The position numbers were made by a program, and so were the translations under genes. A stretch of DNA of 64,000 nucleotides, taken from the NCBI RefSeq assembly GCF_051014685.1, contig NW_027478887.1:338285-402284 (forward strand). The letters run 5' to 3'. Under the pieces are notes generated by a model that worked only from the letters and a program-made list of their open reading frames with translations, searched no databases and was not told the DNA's origin. The stretch is from Ptiloglossa arizonensis. Its lineage: Eukaryota; Arthropoda; Insecta; Hymenoptera; Colletidae. This document shows positions 47,805-59,284 of this stretch, in pieces. Every line of letters starts with the position of its first letter. Position 1 is the first letter of the stretch.

Positions 47805-50800
47805 CGCTTGAGAAACTCAAAATTTTCGCAGTTCTGATGCTCGAAACGAATAACTAGAACCGCCTAGGGGAAAAGTGCGCATACCGTTGTAATCGGGCGA
47901 GTTTCTACTTTCAGATGCAACAGAAATTTTGCGGATTGATCAATCCGTTCGCGAAATATGGCAGTTTGGAGATAAGAAACGCTTGAGAAACTCAAAATTT
48001 TCGCAGTTCTGATGCTCGAAACGAGTGACTAGAACGGCCTAGGGGAAAAGTGCGCATACCGTTGTAATCGGGCGAGTTTCTACTTTCAGAAGCAACAGAA
48101 ATTTTGCGGATTGGTCAATCCGTTCGCGAGATATGGCAGTTTGGAGGTAAGAAACGCTTGAGAAACTCAAAATTTTCCCACTTCTGTTGCTCGAAATGAA
48201 TAACTGGAACTGTCTAGGGGCAAACTACACCTACCGTTGTAATCGGGCGAGTTTCTACTTTCAGAAGCAACAGAAATTTTGCGGATTGGTCAATCCGTTC
48301 GCGAGATATGGCAGTTTGGAGGTAAGAAACGCTTGAGAAACACAAAATTTTCGCAGTTCTGATGCTCGAAACGAATGACTAGAACGGCCCAGGGGAGAAG
48401 TACGCATACCGTTGTAATCGGGCGAGTTTCTACTTTCAGATGCAACAGAAATTATGCGGATTTGTCAATCCGTTCGCTAGATATGGCAGTTTGGAGGTAA
48501 GAAACGCTTGAGAAACTCAAAATTTTCGCAGTTCTAATGCTCGAAACGAATAACTAGAACGGCCTAGGGGAAAACTACACCTACCGTTGTAATCGGGCGA
48601 GTTTCTACTTTCAGATGCAACAGAAATTTTGCGGATTGGTCAATCCGTTCGCGAGATATGGCAGTTTGGAGGTAAGAAACGCTTGAGAAACTCAAAATTT
48701 TCGCAGTTCTGATGCTCGAAACGAATAACTGGAACTGTCTAGGGGCAAACTACACCTACCGTTGTAATCGGGCGGGTTTCTACTTTCAGATGCAACAGAA
48801 ATTTTGCGGATTGATCAATCCGTTCGCGAAATATGGCAGTTTGGAGATAAGAAACGCTTGAGAAACTCAAAATTTTCGCAGTTCTGATGCTCGAAACGAA
48901 TGACTAGAACGGCCTAGGGGAAAAGTGCGCATACCGTTGTAATCGGGCGAGTTTCTACTATCAGAAGCAACAGAAATTTTGCGGATTGGTCAATCCGTTC
49001 GCGAGATATGGCCGTTTGGATTTAAGATACGCTTGAGAAACTCAAAATTTTCGCATTTCTGATGCTTGAAACGAATAACTAGAACGGCCTAGGGGAAAAG
49101 TGCGCATACCGTTGTAATCGGGCGAGTTTCTACTTTCAGAAGCAACAAAAATTTTGCGGATTGATCAATCCGTTCGCGAGATATGGCCGTTTGGATTTAA
49201 GGAACGCTTGAGAAACTCAAAATTTTCGCATTTCTGATGCTCGAAACGAATGACTAGAACGGCATAGGGGAAAAGTACGCATACCGTTGTAATCGGGCGA
49301 GTTTCTACTTTCAGAACCACAGAAATTTTGCGAATCGGTCAATCCGTTCGCGAGATATGGCAGTTTGGAGGTAAGAAACGCTTGAGAAACTCAAAATTTT
49401 CGCAGTTCTGATGCTCGACACGAATAACTAGAACGGCCTAGGGGAAAACTACACCTAGCGTTGTAATCGGGCGAGTTTCTATTTTCAGATGCAACAGAAA
49501 TCATGCGGATTGGTCAATCCGTTCGCGAGATATGGCCGTTTGGATTTAAGATACGCTTGAGAAACTCAAAATTTTCGCATTTCTGATGCTTGAAACGAAT
49601 AACTAGAACGGCCTAGGGGAAAAGTGCGCATACCGTTGTAATCGGGCGAGTTTCTACTTTCAGAAGCAACAGAAATTTTGCGGATTGATCAATCCGTTCG
49701 CGAAATATGGCAGTTTGGAGATAAGAAACGCCTGAGAAACTCAAAATTTTCGCAGTTCTGATGCTCGAAACGAATGACTAGAACGGCCTAGGGGAGAAGT
49801 ACGCATACCGTTGTAATCGGGCGAGTTTCTACTTTCAGATGCAGCAGAAATTTTGCGGATTGATCAATCCGTTCGCGAGATATGGCCGTTTGGATTTAAG
49901 GAACGCTTGAGAAACTCAAAACTTTCGCATTTCTGATGCTCGAAACGAATGACTAGAACGGCCTAGGGGAAAAGTGCGCATACCGTTGTAATCGGGCGAG
50001 TTTCTACTTTCAGATGCAACAGAAATTTTGCGGATTGATCAATCCGTTCGCGAAATATGGCAGTTTGGAGAATAGAAACGCTTGAGAAACTCAAAATTTT
50101 CGCAGTTCTGATGCTCGAAACGAATGACTAGAACGGCCTAGGGGAGAAGTACGCATACCGTTGTAATCGGGCGAGTTTCTACTTTCAGATGCAACAGAAA
50201 TTTTGCGGATTGATCAATCCGTTCGCGAGATATGGCCGTTTGGATTTAAGGAACGCTTGAGAAACTCAAAATTTTCGCATTTCTGATGCTCGAAACGAAT
50301 GACTAGAACGGCCTAGGGGAGAAGTACACATACCGTTGTAATCGGGCGAGTTTCTACTTTCAGATGCAACAGAAATTTTGCGGATTGGTCAATCCGTTCG
50401 CGAGATATGGCAGTTTGGAGGTAAGAAACGCTTGAGAAACTCAAAATTTTCGCAGTTCTGATGCTCGAAACGAATAACTAGAACCGCCTAGGGGAAAAGT
50501 GCGCATACCGTTGTAATCGGGCGAGTTTCTACTTTCAGATGCAACAGAAATTTTGCGGATTGATCAATCCGTTCGCGAAATATGGCAGTTTGGAGATAAG
50601 AAACGCTTGAGAAACTCAAAATTTTCGCAGTTCTGATGTTCGAAACGAATGACTAGAACGGCCTAGGGGAGAAGTACGCATACCGTTGTAATCGGGCGAG
50701 TTTCTACTTTCAGATGCAACAGAAATTTTGCGGATTGATCAATCCGTTCGCGAGATATGGCCGTTTGGATTTAAGGAACGCTTGAGAAACTCAAAATTTT

Positions 50801-50939
50801 CGCATTTCTGATGCTCGAAACGAATGACTAGAACGGCCTAGGGGAAAAGTGCGCATACCGTTGTAATCGGGCGAGTTTCTACTTTCAGATGCAACAGAAA
50901 TTTTGCGGATTGATCAATCCGTTCCCGAAATGTGGCAGT
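47805..50939. repeat. Block with copy of 43.5-44.25 kb, then class B/D alternation
   Basis: The left part repeats 43.47-44.25 kb. From 49,020 class B units with TTTAAGATACGC appear for the first time (also near 49,546). From 49.69 to 50.9 kb class D and class B alternate as in the 61.5-63.2 kb 5-mer; the rare GGAGAATAG variant at 50068 recurs at 61963. A 174-bp unit lies at 49313. The right edge has a hybrid GAAATGTGG...GGATTTAAGG unit (about 50,931-50,955). Confidence 0.72.
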
Positions 50940-53388
50940 TTGGATTTAAGGAACGCTTGAGAAACTCAAAATTTTAGCATTTCTGATGCTCGAAATGAAT
51001 AACTGGAACTGTCTAGGGGCAAACTACACCTACCGTTGTAATCGGGCGAGTTTCTACTTTCAGAAGCAACAGAAATTTTGCGGATTGGTCAATCCGTTCG
51101 CGAGATATGGCAGTTTGGAGGTAAGAAACGCTTGAGAAACACAAAATTTTCGCAGTTCTGATGCTCGAAACGAATGACTAGAACGGCCCAGGGGAGAAGT
51201 ACGCATACCGTTGTAATCGGGCGAGTTTCTACTTTCAGATGCAACAGAAATTATGCGGATTTGTCAATCCGTTCGCTAGATATGGCAGTTTGGAGGTAAG
51301 AAACGCTTGAGAAACTCAAAATTTTCGCAGTTCTAATGCTCGAAACGAATAACTAGAACGGCCTAGGGGAAAACTACACCTACCGTTGTAATCGGGCGAG
51401 TTTCTACTTTCAGATGCAACAGAAATTTTGCGGATTGGTCAATCCGTTCGCGAGATATGGCAGTTTGGAGGTAAGAAACGCTTGAGAAACTCAAAATTTT
51501 CGCAGTTCTGATGCTCGAAACGAATAACTGGAACTGTCTAGGGGCAAACTACACCTACCGTTGTAATCGGGCGAGTTTCTACTTTCAGAAGCAACAGAAA
51601 TTTTGCGGATTGGTCAATCCGTTCGCGAGATATGGCCGTTTGGATTTAAGGAACGCTTGAGAAACTCAAAATTTTCGCATTTCTGATGCTCGAAACGAAT
51701 GACTAGAACGGCCTAGGGGAAAAGTGCGCATACCTTTGTAATCGGGCGAGTTTCTACTTTAAGAACCACAGAAATTTTGCGAATCGGTCAATCCGTTCGC
51801 GAGATATGGCAGTTTGGAGGTAAGAAACGCTTGAGAAACTCAAAATTTTCGCAGCTCTGATGCTCGAAACGAATGACTAGAACGGCCTAGGGGAGAAGTA
51901 CACATACCGTTGTAATCGGGCGAGATTCTATTTTCAGATGCAACAGAAATCATGCGGATAGGTCAATCCGTTCGCGAGATATGGCCGTTTGGATTTAAGA
52001 TACGCTTGAGAAACTCAAAATTTTCGCATTTCTGATGCTTGAAACGAATAACTAGAACGGCCTAGGGGAAAAGTGCGCATACCGTTGTAATCGGGCGAGT
52101 TTCTACTTTCAGATGCAACAGAAATTTTGCGGATTGATCAATCCGTTCGCCAAATATGGCAGTTTGGAGATAAGAAACGCTTGAGAAACTCAAAATTTTC
52201 GCAGTTCTGATGCTCGAAACGAATGACTAGAACGGCCTAGGGGAGAAGTACGCATACCGTTGTAATCGGGCGAGTTTCTACTTTCAGATGCAACAGAAAT
52301 TTTGCGGATTGATCAATCCGTTCGCGAGATATGGCCGTTTGGATTTAAGGAACGCTTGAGAAACTCAAAATTTTCGCTTTTCTGATGCTCGAAACGAATG
52401 ACTAGAACGGCCTAGGGGAGAAGTACACATACCGTTGTAATCGGGCGAGTTTCTACTTTCAGATGCAACAGAAATTTTGCGGATTGGTCAATCCGTTCGC
52501 GAGATATGGCAGTTTGGAGGTAAGAAACGCTTGAGAAACTCAAAATTTTCGCAGTTCTGATGCTCGACACGAATAACTAGAACGGCCTAGGGGAAAACTA
52601 CACCTACCGTTGTAATCGGGCGAGTTTCTACTTTCAGATGCAACAGAAATTTTGCGGATTGGTCAATCCGTTCGCGAGATATGGCAGTTTGGAGGTAAGA
52701 AACGCTTGAGAAACTCAAAATTTTCGCAGTTCTGATGCTCGACACGAATAACTAGAACGGCCTAGGGGCAAAGTGCGCATACCGTTGTAATCAGGCGAGT
52801 TTCTACTTTCAGATGCAACAGAAATTTTGCGGATTGGTCGATCCGTTCGCGAGATGTGGCAGTTTGGAAGTAAGAAACGCTTGAGAAACTCAAAATTTTC
52901 GCAGTTCTGATGATCGAAACGAATAACTAGAACGGCCTAGGGGAAGACTACACCTACCGTTGTAATCGGGCGAGTTTCTACTTTCAGATGCAACAGAAAT
53001 TTTGCGGATTGGTCAATCCGTTCGCGAGGTATGGCAGTTTGGAGGTAAGAAACGCTTGAGAAACTCAAAATTTTCGCAGTTCTGATGCTCGAAACGAATA
53101 ACTAGAACCGCCTAGGGGAAAAGTGCGCATACCGTTGTAATCGGGCGAGTTTCTACTTTCAGATGCAACAGAAATTTTGCGGATTGATCAATCCGTTCGC
53201 GAAATATGGCAGTTTGGAGATAAGAAACGCTTGAGAAACTCAAAATTTTCGGAGTTCTGATGCACGAAACGAATGACTAGATCGGCCTAGGGGAGAAGTA
53301 CGCATACCGTTGTAATCGGGCGAGTTTCTACTTTCAGATGCAACAGAAATTTTGCGGATTGATCAATCCGTTCGCGAGATATGGCCGT
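50940..53388. repeat. 14-monomer HOR, copy 1 (2,449 bp)
   Basis: Fourteen units including one of 174 bp (AAGAACCACAG, 51762). TTTTAGCAT at 50972 and 53421 and the 174-bp unit at 51762 and 54211 both give 2,449 bp. Markers include AACTGTCTAGGGGC, TTCGCTAGATATGG, ACCTTTGTAATC, GATAGGTCAATCC, TTTAAGATACGC, TTCGCCAAATATGG, TTCGCTTTTCTG and GATGATCGAAAC. Confidence 0.88.
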
Positions 53389-55837
53389 TTGGATTTAAGG
53401 AACGCTTGAGAAACTCAAAATTTTAGCATTTCTGATGCTCGAAATGAATAACTGGAACTGTCTAGGGGCAAACTACACCTACCGTTGTAATCGGGCGAGT
53501 TTCTACTTTCAGAAGCAACAGAAATTTTGCGGATTGGTCAATCCGTTCGCGAGATATGGCAGTTTGGAGGTAAGAAACGCTTGAGAAACACAAAATTTTC
53601 GCAGTTCTGATGCTCGAAACGAATGACTAGAACGGCCCAGGGGAGAAGTACGCATACCGTTGTAATCGGGCGAGTTTCTACTTTCAGATGCAACAGAAAT
53701 TATGCGGATTTGTCAATCCGTTCGCTAGATATGGCAGTTTGGAGGTAAGAAACGCTTGAGAAACTCAAAATTTTCGCAGTTCTAATGCTCGAAACGAATA
53801 ACTAGAACGGCCTAGGGGAAAACTACACCTACCGTTGTAATCGGGCGAGTTTCTACTTTCAGATGCAACAGAAATTTTGCGGATTGGTCAATCCGTTCGC
53901 GAGATATGGCAGTTTGGAGGTAAGAAACGCTTGAGAAACTCAAAATTTTCGCAGTTCTGATGCTCGAAACGAATAACTGGAACTGTCTAGGGGCAAACTA
54001 CACCTACCGTTGTAATCGGGCGAGTTTCTACTTTCAGAAGCAACAGAAATTTTGAGGATTGGTCAATCCGTTCGCGAGATATGGCCGTTTGGATTTAAGG
54101 AACGCTTGAGAAACTCAAAATTTTCGCATTTCTGATGCTCGAAACGAATGACTAGAACGGCCTAGGGGAAAAGTGCGCATACCTTTGTAATCGGGCGAGT
54201 TTCTACTTTAAGAACCACAGAAATTTTGCGAATCGGTCAATCCGTTCGCGAGATATGGCAGTTTGGAGGTAAGAAACGCTTGAGAAACTCAAAATTTTCG
54301 CAGCTCTGATGCTCGAAACGAATGACTAGAACGGCCTAGGGGAGAAGTACACATACCGTTGTAATCGGGCGAGATTCTATTTTCAGATGCAACAGAAATC
54401 ATGCGGATAGGTCAATCCGTTCGCGAGATATGGCCGTTTGGATTTAAGATACGCTTGAGAAACTCAAAATTTTCGCATTTCTGATGCTTGAAACGAATAA
54501 CTAGAACGGCCTAGGGGAAAAGTGCGCATACCGTTGTAATCGGGCGAGTTTCTACTTTCAGATGCAACAGAAATTTTGCGGATTGATCAATCCGTTCGCC
54601 AAATATGGCAGTTTGGAGATAAGAAACGCTTGAGAAACTCAAAATTTTCGCAGTTCTGATGCTCGAAACGAATGACTAGAACGGCCTAGGGGAGAAGTAC
54701 GCATACCGTTGTAATCGGGCGAGTTTCTACTTTCAGATGCAACAGAAATTTTGCGGATTGATCAATCCGTTCGCGAGATATGGCCGTTTGGATTTAAGGA
54801 ACGCTTGAGAAACTCAAAATTTTCGCTTTTCTGATGCTCGAAACGAATGACTAGAACGGCCTAGGGGAGAAGTACACATACCGTTGTAATCGGGCGAGTT
54901 TCTACTTTCAGATGCAACAGAAATTTTGCGGATTGGTCAATCCGTTCGCGAGATATGGCAGTTTGGAGGTAAGAAACGCTTGAGAAACTCAAAATTTTCG
55001 CAGTTCTGATGCTCGACACGAATAACTAGAACGGCCTAGGGGAAAACTACACCTACCGTTGTAATCGGGCGAGTTTCTACTTTCAGATGCAACAGAAATT
55101 TTGCGGATTGGTCAATCCGTTCGCGAGATATGGCAGTTTGGAGGTAAGAAACGCTTGAGAAACTCAAAATTTTCGCAGTTCTGATGCTCGACACGAATAA
55201 CTAGAACGGCCTAGGGGCAAAGTGCGCATACCGTTGTAATCAGGCGAGTTTCTACTTTCAGATGCAACAGAAATTTTGCGGATTGTTCGATCCGTTCGCG
55301 AGATGTGGCAGTTTGGAAGTAAGAAACGCTTGAGAAACTCAAAATTTTCGCAGTTCTGATGATCGAAACGAATAACTAGAACGGCCTAGGGGAAGACTAC
55401 ACCTACCGTTGTAATCGGGCGAGTTTCTACTTTCAGATGCAACAGAAATTTTGCGGATTGGTCAATCCGTTCGCGAGGTATGGCAGTTTGGAGGTAAGAA
55501 ACGCTTGAGAAACTCAAAATTTTCGCAGTTCTGATGCTCGAAACGAATAACTAGAACCGCCTAGGGGAAAAGTGCGCATACCGTTGTAATCGGGCGAGTT
55601 TCTACTTTCAGATGCAACAGAAATTTTGCGGATTGATCAATCCGTTCGCGAAATATGGCAGTTTGGAGATAAGAAACGCTTGAGAAACTCAAAATTTTCG
55701 GAGTTCTGATGCACGAAACGAATGACTAGATCGGCCTAGGGGAGAAGTACGCATACCGCTGTAATCGGGCGAGTTTCTACTTTCAGATGCAACAGAAATT
55801 TTGCGGATTGATCAATCCGTTCGCGAGATATGGCCGT
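53389..55837. repeat. 14-monomer HOR, copy 2 (2,449 bp)
   Basis: Near-identical to copy 1. By eye I noticed three substitutions over 2.4 kb: TTTGAGGATT near 54,052, GATTGTTCGATCC near 55,283, and CCGCTGTAATC near 55,757. This marks it as a recent duplication. Similarity ends near 55,888, where GAAACGAATGAC replaces GAAATGAATAACTGG. Confidence 0.88.
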
Positions 55838-56486
55838 TTGGATTTAAGGAACGCTTGAGAAACTCAAAATTTTAGCATTTCTGATGCTCGAAACGAATGA
55901 CTAGAACGGCCTAGGGGAGAAGTACACATACCGTTGTAATCGGGCGAGTTTCTACTTTCAGATGCAACAGAAATTTTGCGTATTGGTCAATCCGTTCGCG
56001 AGATATGGCAGTTTGGAAGTAAGAAACGCTTGAGAAACTCAAAATTTTCGCAGTTCTGATGCTGGACACGAATAACTAGAACGGCCTAGGGGAAAACTAC
56101 ACCTAGCGTTGTAATCGGGCGAGTTTCTACTTTCAGATGCAACAGAAATTTTGCGGATTGGTCAATCCGTTCGGGAGATATGGCAGTTTGGAGATAAGAA
56201 ACGCTTGAGAAACTCAAAATTTTCGCAGCTCTGATGCTCGAAACGAATGACTAGAACGGCCTAGGGGAGAAGTACACATACCGTTGTAATCGGGCGAGTT
56301 TCTATTTTCAGATGCAACAGAAATTTTGCGGATTGGTCAATCCGTTCGCGAGATATGGCAGTTTGGAGGTAAGAAACGCTTGAGAAACTCAAAATTTTCG
56401 CAGTTCTGATGCTCGAAACGAATAACTAGAACCGCCTAGGGGAAAAGTGCGCATACCGTTGTAATCGGGCGAGTTTCTACTTTCAG
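55262..56486. repeat. 7-monomer HOR, copy 1 (1,225 bp)
   Basis: GATCGAAACG at 55361 and 56586, TTTTAGCAT at 55870 and 57095, and GCTGGACACG at 56061 and 57286 all give 1,225 bp. The unit includes CACCTAGCGTTG and TTCGGGAGATATGG variants. It overlaps the right end of the second 14-mer copy, so the 7-mer duplication is later. Confidence 0.87.
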
Positions 56487-57711
56487 ATGCAACAGAAATT
56501 TTGCGGATTGGTCGATCCGTTCGCGAGATGTGGCAGTTTGGAAGTAAGAAACGCTTGAGAAACTCAAAATTTTCGCAGTTCTGATGATCGAAACGAATAA
56601 CTAGAACGGCCTAGGGGAAGACTACACCTACCGTTGTAATCGGGCGAGTTTCTACTTTCAGATGCAACAGAAATTTTGCGGATTGGTCAATCCGTTCGCG
56701 AGGTATGGCAGTTTGGAGGTAAGAAACGCTTGAGAAACTCAAAATTTTCGCAGTTCTGATGCTCGAAACGAATAACTAGAACCGCCTAGGGGAAAAGTGC
56801 GCATACCGTTGTAATCGGGCGAGTTTCTACTTTCAGATGCAACAGAAATTTTGCGGATTGATCAATCCGTTCGCGAAATATGGCAGTTTGGAGATAAGAA
56901 ACGCTTGAGAAACTCAAAATTTTCGGAGTTCTGATGCACGAAACGAATGACTAGATCGGCCTAGGGGAGAAGTACGCATACCGCTGTAATCGGGCGAGTT
57001 TCTACTTTCAGATGCAACAGAAATTTTGCGGATTGATCAATCCGTTCGCGAGATATGGCCGTTTGGATTTAAGGAACGCTTGAGAAACTCAAAATTTTAG
57101 CATTTCTGATGCTCGAAACGAATGACTAGAACGGCCTAGGGGAGAAGTACACATACCGTTGTAATCGGGCGAGTTTCTACTTTCAGATGCAACAGAAATT
57201 TTGCGTATTGGTCAATCCGTTCGCGAGATATGGCAGTTTGGAAGTAAGAAACGCTTGAGAAACTCAAAATTTTCGCAGTTCTGATGCTGGACACGAATAA
57301 CTAGAACGGCCTAGGGGAAAACTACACCTAGCGTTGTAATCGGGCGAGTTTCTACTTTCAGATGCAACAGAAATTTTGCGGATTGGTCAATCCGTTCGGG
57401 AGATATGGCAGTTTGGAGATAAGAAACGCTTGAGAAACTCAAAATTTTCGCAGCTCTGATGCTCGAAACGAATGACTAGAACGGCCTAGGGGAGAAGTAC
57501 ACATACCGTTGTAATCGGGCGAGTTTCTATTTTCAGATGCAACAGAAATTTTGCGGATTGGTCAATCCGTTCGCGAGATATGGCAGTTTGGAGGTAAGAA
57601 ACGCTTGAGAAACTCAAAATTTTCGCAGTTCTGATGCTCGAAACGAATAACTAGAACCGCCTAGGGGAAAAGTGCGCATACCGTTGTAATCGGGCGAGTT
57701 TCTACTTTCAG
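56487..57711. repeat. 7-monomer HOR, copy 2 (1,225 bp)
   Basis: Near-identical to 55262-56486. The CCGCTGTAATC substitution of 55,757 is also present here (near 56,982), so that mutation preceded this duplication. GATTGTTCGATCC of 55,283 is not present here, so it arose afterwards or was the alternative state. Confidence 0.87.
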
Positions 57712-58234
57712 ATGCAACAGAAATTTTGCGGATTGATCAATCCGTTCGCGAAATATGGCAGTTTGGAGATAAGAAACGCTTGAGAAACTCAAAATTTTCG
57801 CAGTTCTGATGCTCGAAACGAATGACTAGAACGGCCTAGGGGAGAAGTACGCATACCGTTGTAATCGGGCGAGTTTCTACTTTCAGATGCAACAGAAATT
57901 TTGCGGATTGATCAATCCGTTCGCGAGATATGGCCGTTTGGATTTAAGGAACGCTTGAGAAACTCAAAATTTTCGCATTTCTGATGCTCGAAACGAATGA
58001 CTAGAACGGCCTAGGGGAAAAGTGCGCATACCGTTGTAATCGGGCGAGTTTCTACTTTCAGATGCAACAGAAATTTTGCGGATTGATCAATCCGTTCGCG
58101 AAATATGGCAGTTTGGATATAAGAAACGCTTGAGAAACTCAAAATTTTCGCATTTCTGATGCTCGAAACGAATGACCAGAACGGCCTAGAGGAAAAGTGC
58201 GCATACCGTTGTAATCGGGCGAGTTTCTACTTTC
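57712..58234. repeat. Class D/B/D alternating block
   Basis: Three units alternate GAAATATGG (class D) and CCGTTTGGATTTAAGG (class B), the motif seen in 49.7-50.9 and 61.5-63.2 kb. The last unit has TTTGGATATAAG near 58,117 and CCTAGAGGAAAAG near 58,186, both private. Confidence 0.7.
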
Positions 58235-58759
58235 AGAAGCAACAGAAATTTTGCGGATTGGTCAATCCGTTCGCGAGATATGGCAGTTTGGAGGTAAGAA
58301 ACGCTTGAGAAACTCAAAATTTTCGCAGTTCTGATGCTCGACACGAATAACTAGAACGGCCTAGGGGAAAACTACACCTAGCGTTGTAATCGGGCTAGTT
58401 TCTATTTTCAGATGCAACAGAAATCATGCGGATAGGTCAATCCGTTCACGAGATATGGCCGTTTGGATTTAAGATACGCTTGAGAAACTCAAAATTTTCG
58501 CATTTCTGTTGCTTGAAACGAATAACTAGAACGGCCTAGGGGAAAAGTGCGCATACAGTTGTAATTGGGCGAGTTTCTACTTTCAGAAGCAACAGAAATT
58601 TTGCGGATTGGTCAATCCGTTCGCGAGATATGGCAGTTTGGAGGTAAGAAACGCTTGAGAAACTCAAAATTTTCGCAGTTCTGATGCTCGAAATGAATAA
58701 CTGGAACGGCCTACGGGAAAACTACACCTACCGTTTTAATCGGGCGAGTTTCTACTTTC
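58235..58759. repeat. 3-monomer HOR, copy 1 (525 bp)
   Basis: GGGCTAGTTTCTATTTTC at about 58393 and 58918, TTCACGAGATATGG, and ATACAGTTGTAATTGGGCG (CAGTT at 58556 and 59081) repeat at 525 bp. The ATTGGG unit loses the CGGG core of the CENP-B-box-like motif, and CTACGGG alters the CCTAGGGG site. Confidence 0.86.
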
Positions 58760-59284
58760 AGATGCAACAGAAATTTTGCGGATTGGTCAATCCGTTCGCG
58801 AGATATGGCAGTTTGGAGGTAAGAAACGCTTGAGAAACTCAAAATTTTCGCAGTTCTGATGCTCGACACGAATAACTAGAACGGCCTAGGGGAAAACTAC
58901 ACCTACCGTTGTAATCGGGCTAGTTTCTATTTTCAGATGCAACAGAAATCATGCGGATAGGTCAATCCGTTCACGAGATATGGCCGTTTGGATTTAAGAT
59001 ACGCTTGAGAAACTCAAAATTTTCGCATTTCTGATGCTTGAAACGAATAACTAGAACGGCCTAGGGGAAAAGTGCGCATACAGTTGTAATTGGGCGAGTT
59101 TCTACTTTCAGAAGCAACAGAAATTTTGCGGATTGGTCAATCCGTTCGCGAGATATGGCAGTTTGGAGGTAAGAAACGCTTGAGAAACTCAAAATTTTCG
59201 CAGTTCTGATGCTCGAAATGAATAACTGGAACGGCCTACGGGAAAACTACACCTACCGTTTTAATCGGGCGAGCTTCTACTTTC
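58760..59284. repeat. 3-monomer HOR, copy 2 (525 bp)
   Basis: Copy of 58235-58759, including CCGTTTTAATCGGG (near 59,257). The only differences I noticed are CTACCGTTG for CTAGCGTTG, CTGATGCTTG for CTGTTGCTTG, and GAGCTTCTAC near 59,271. Confidence 0.86.
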
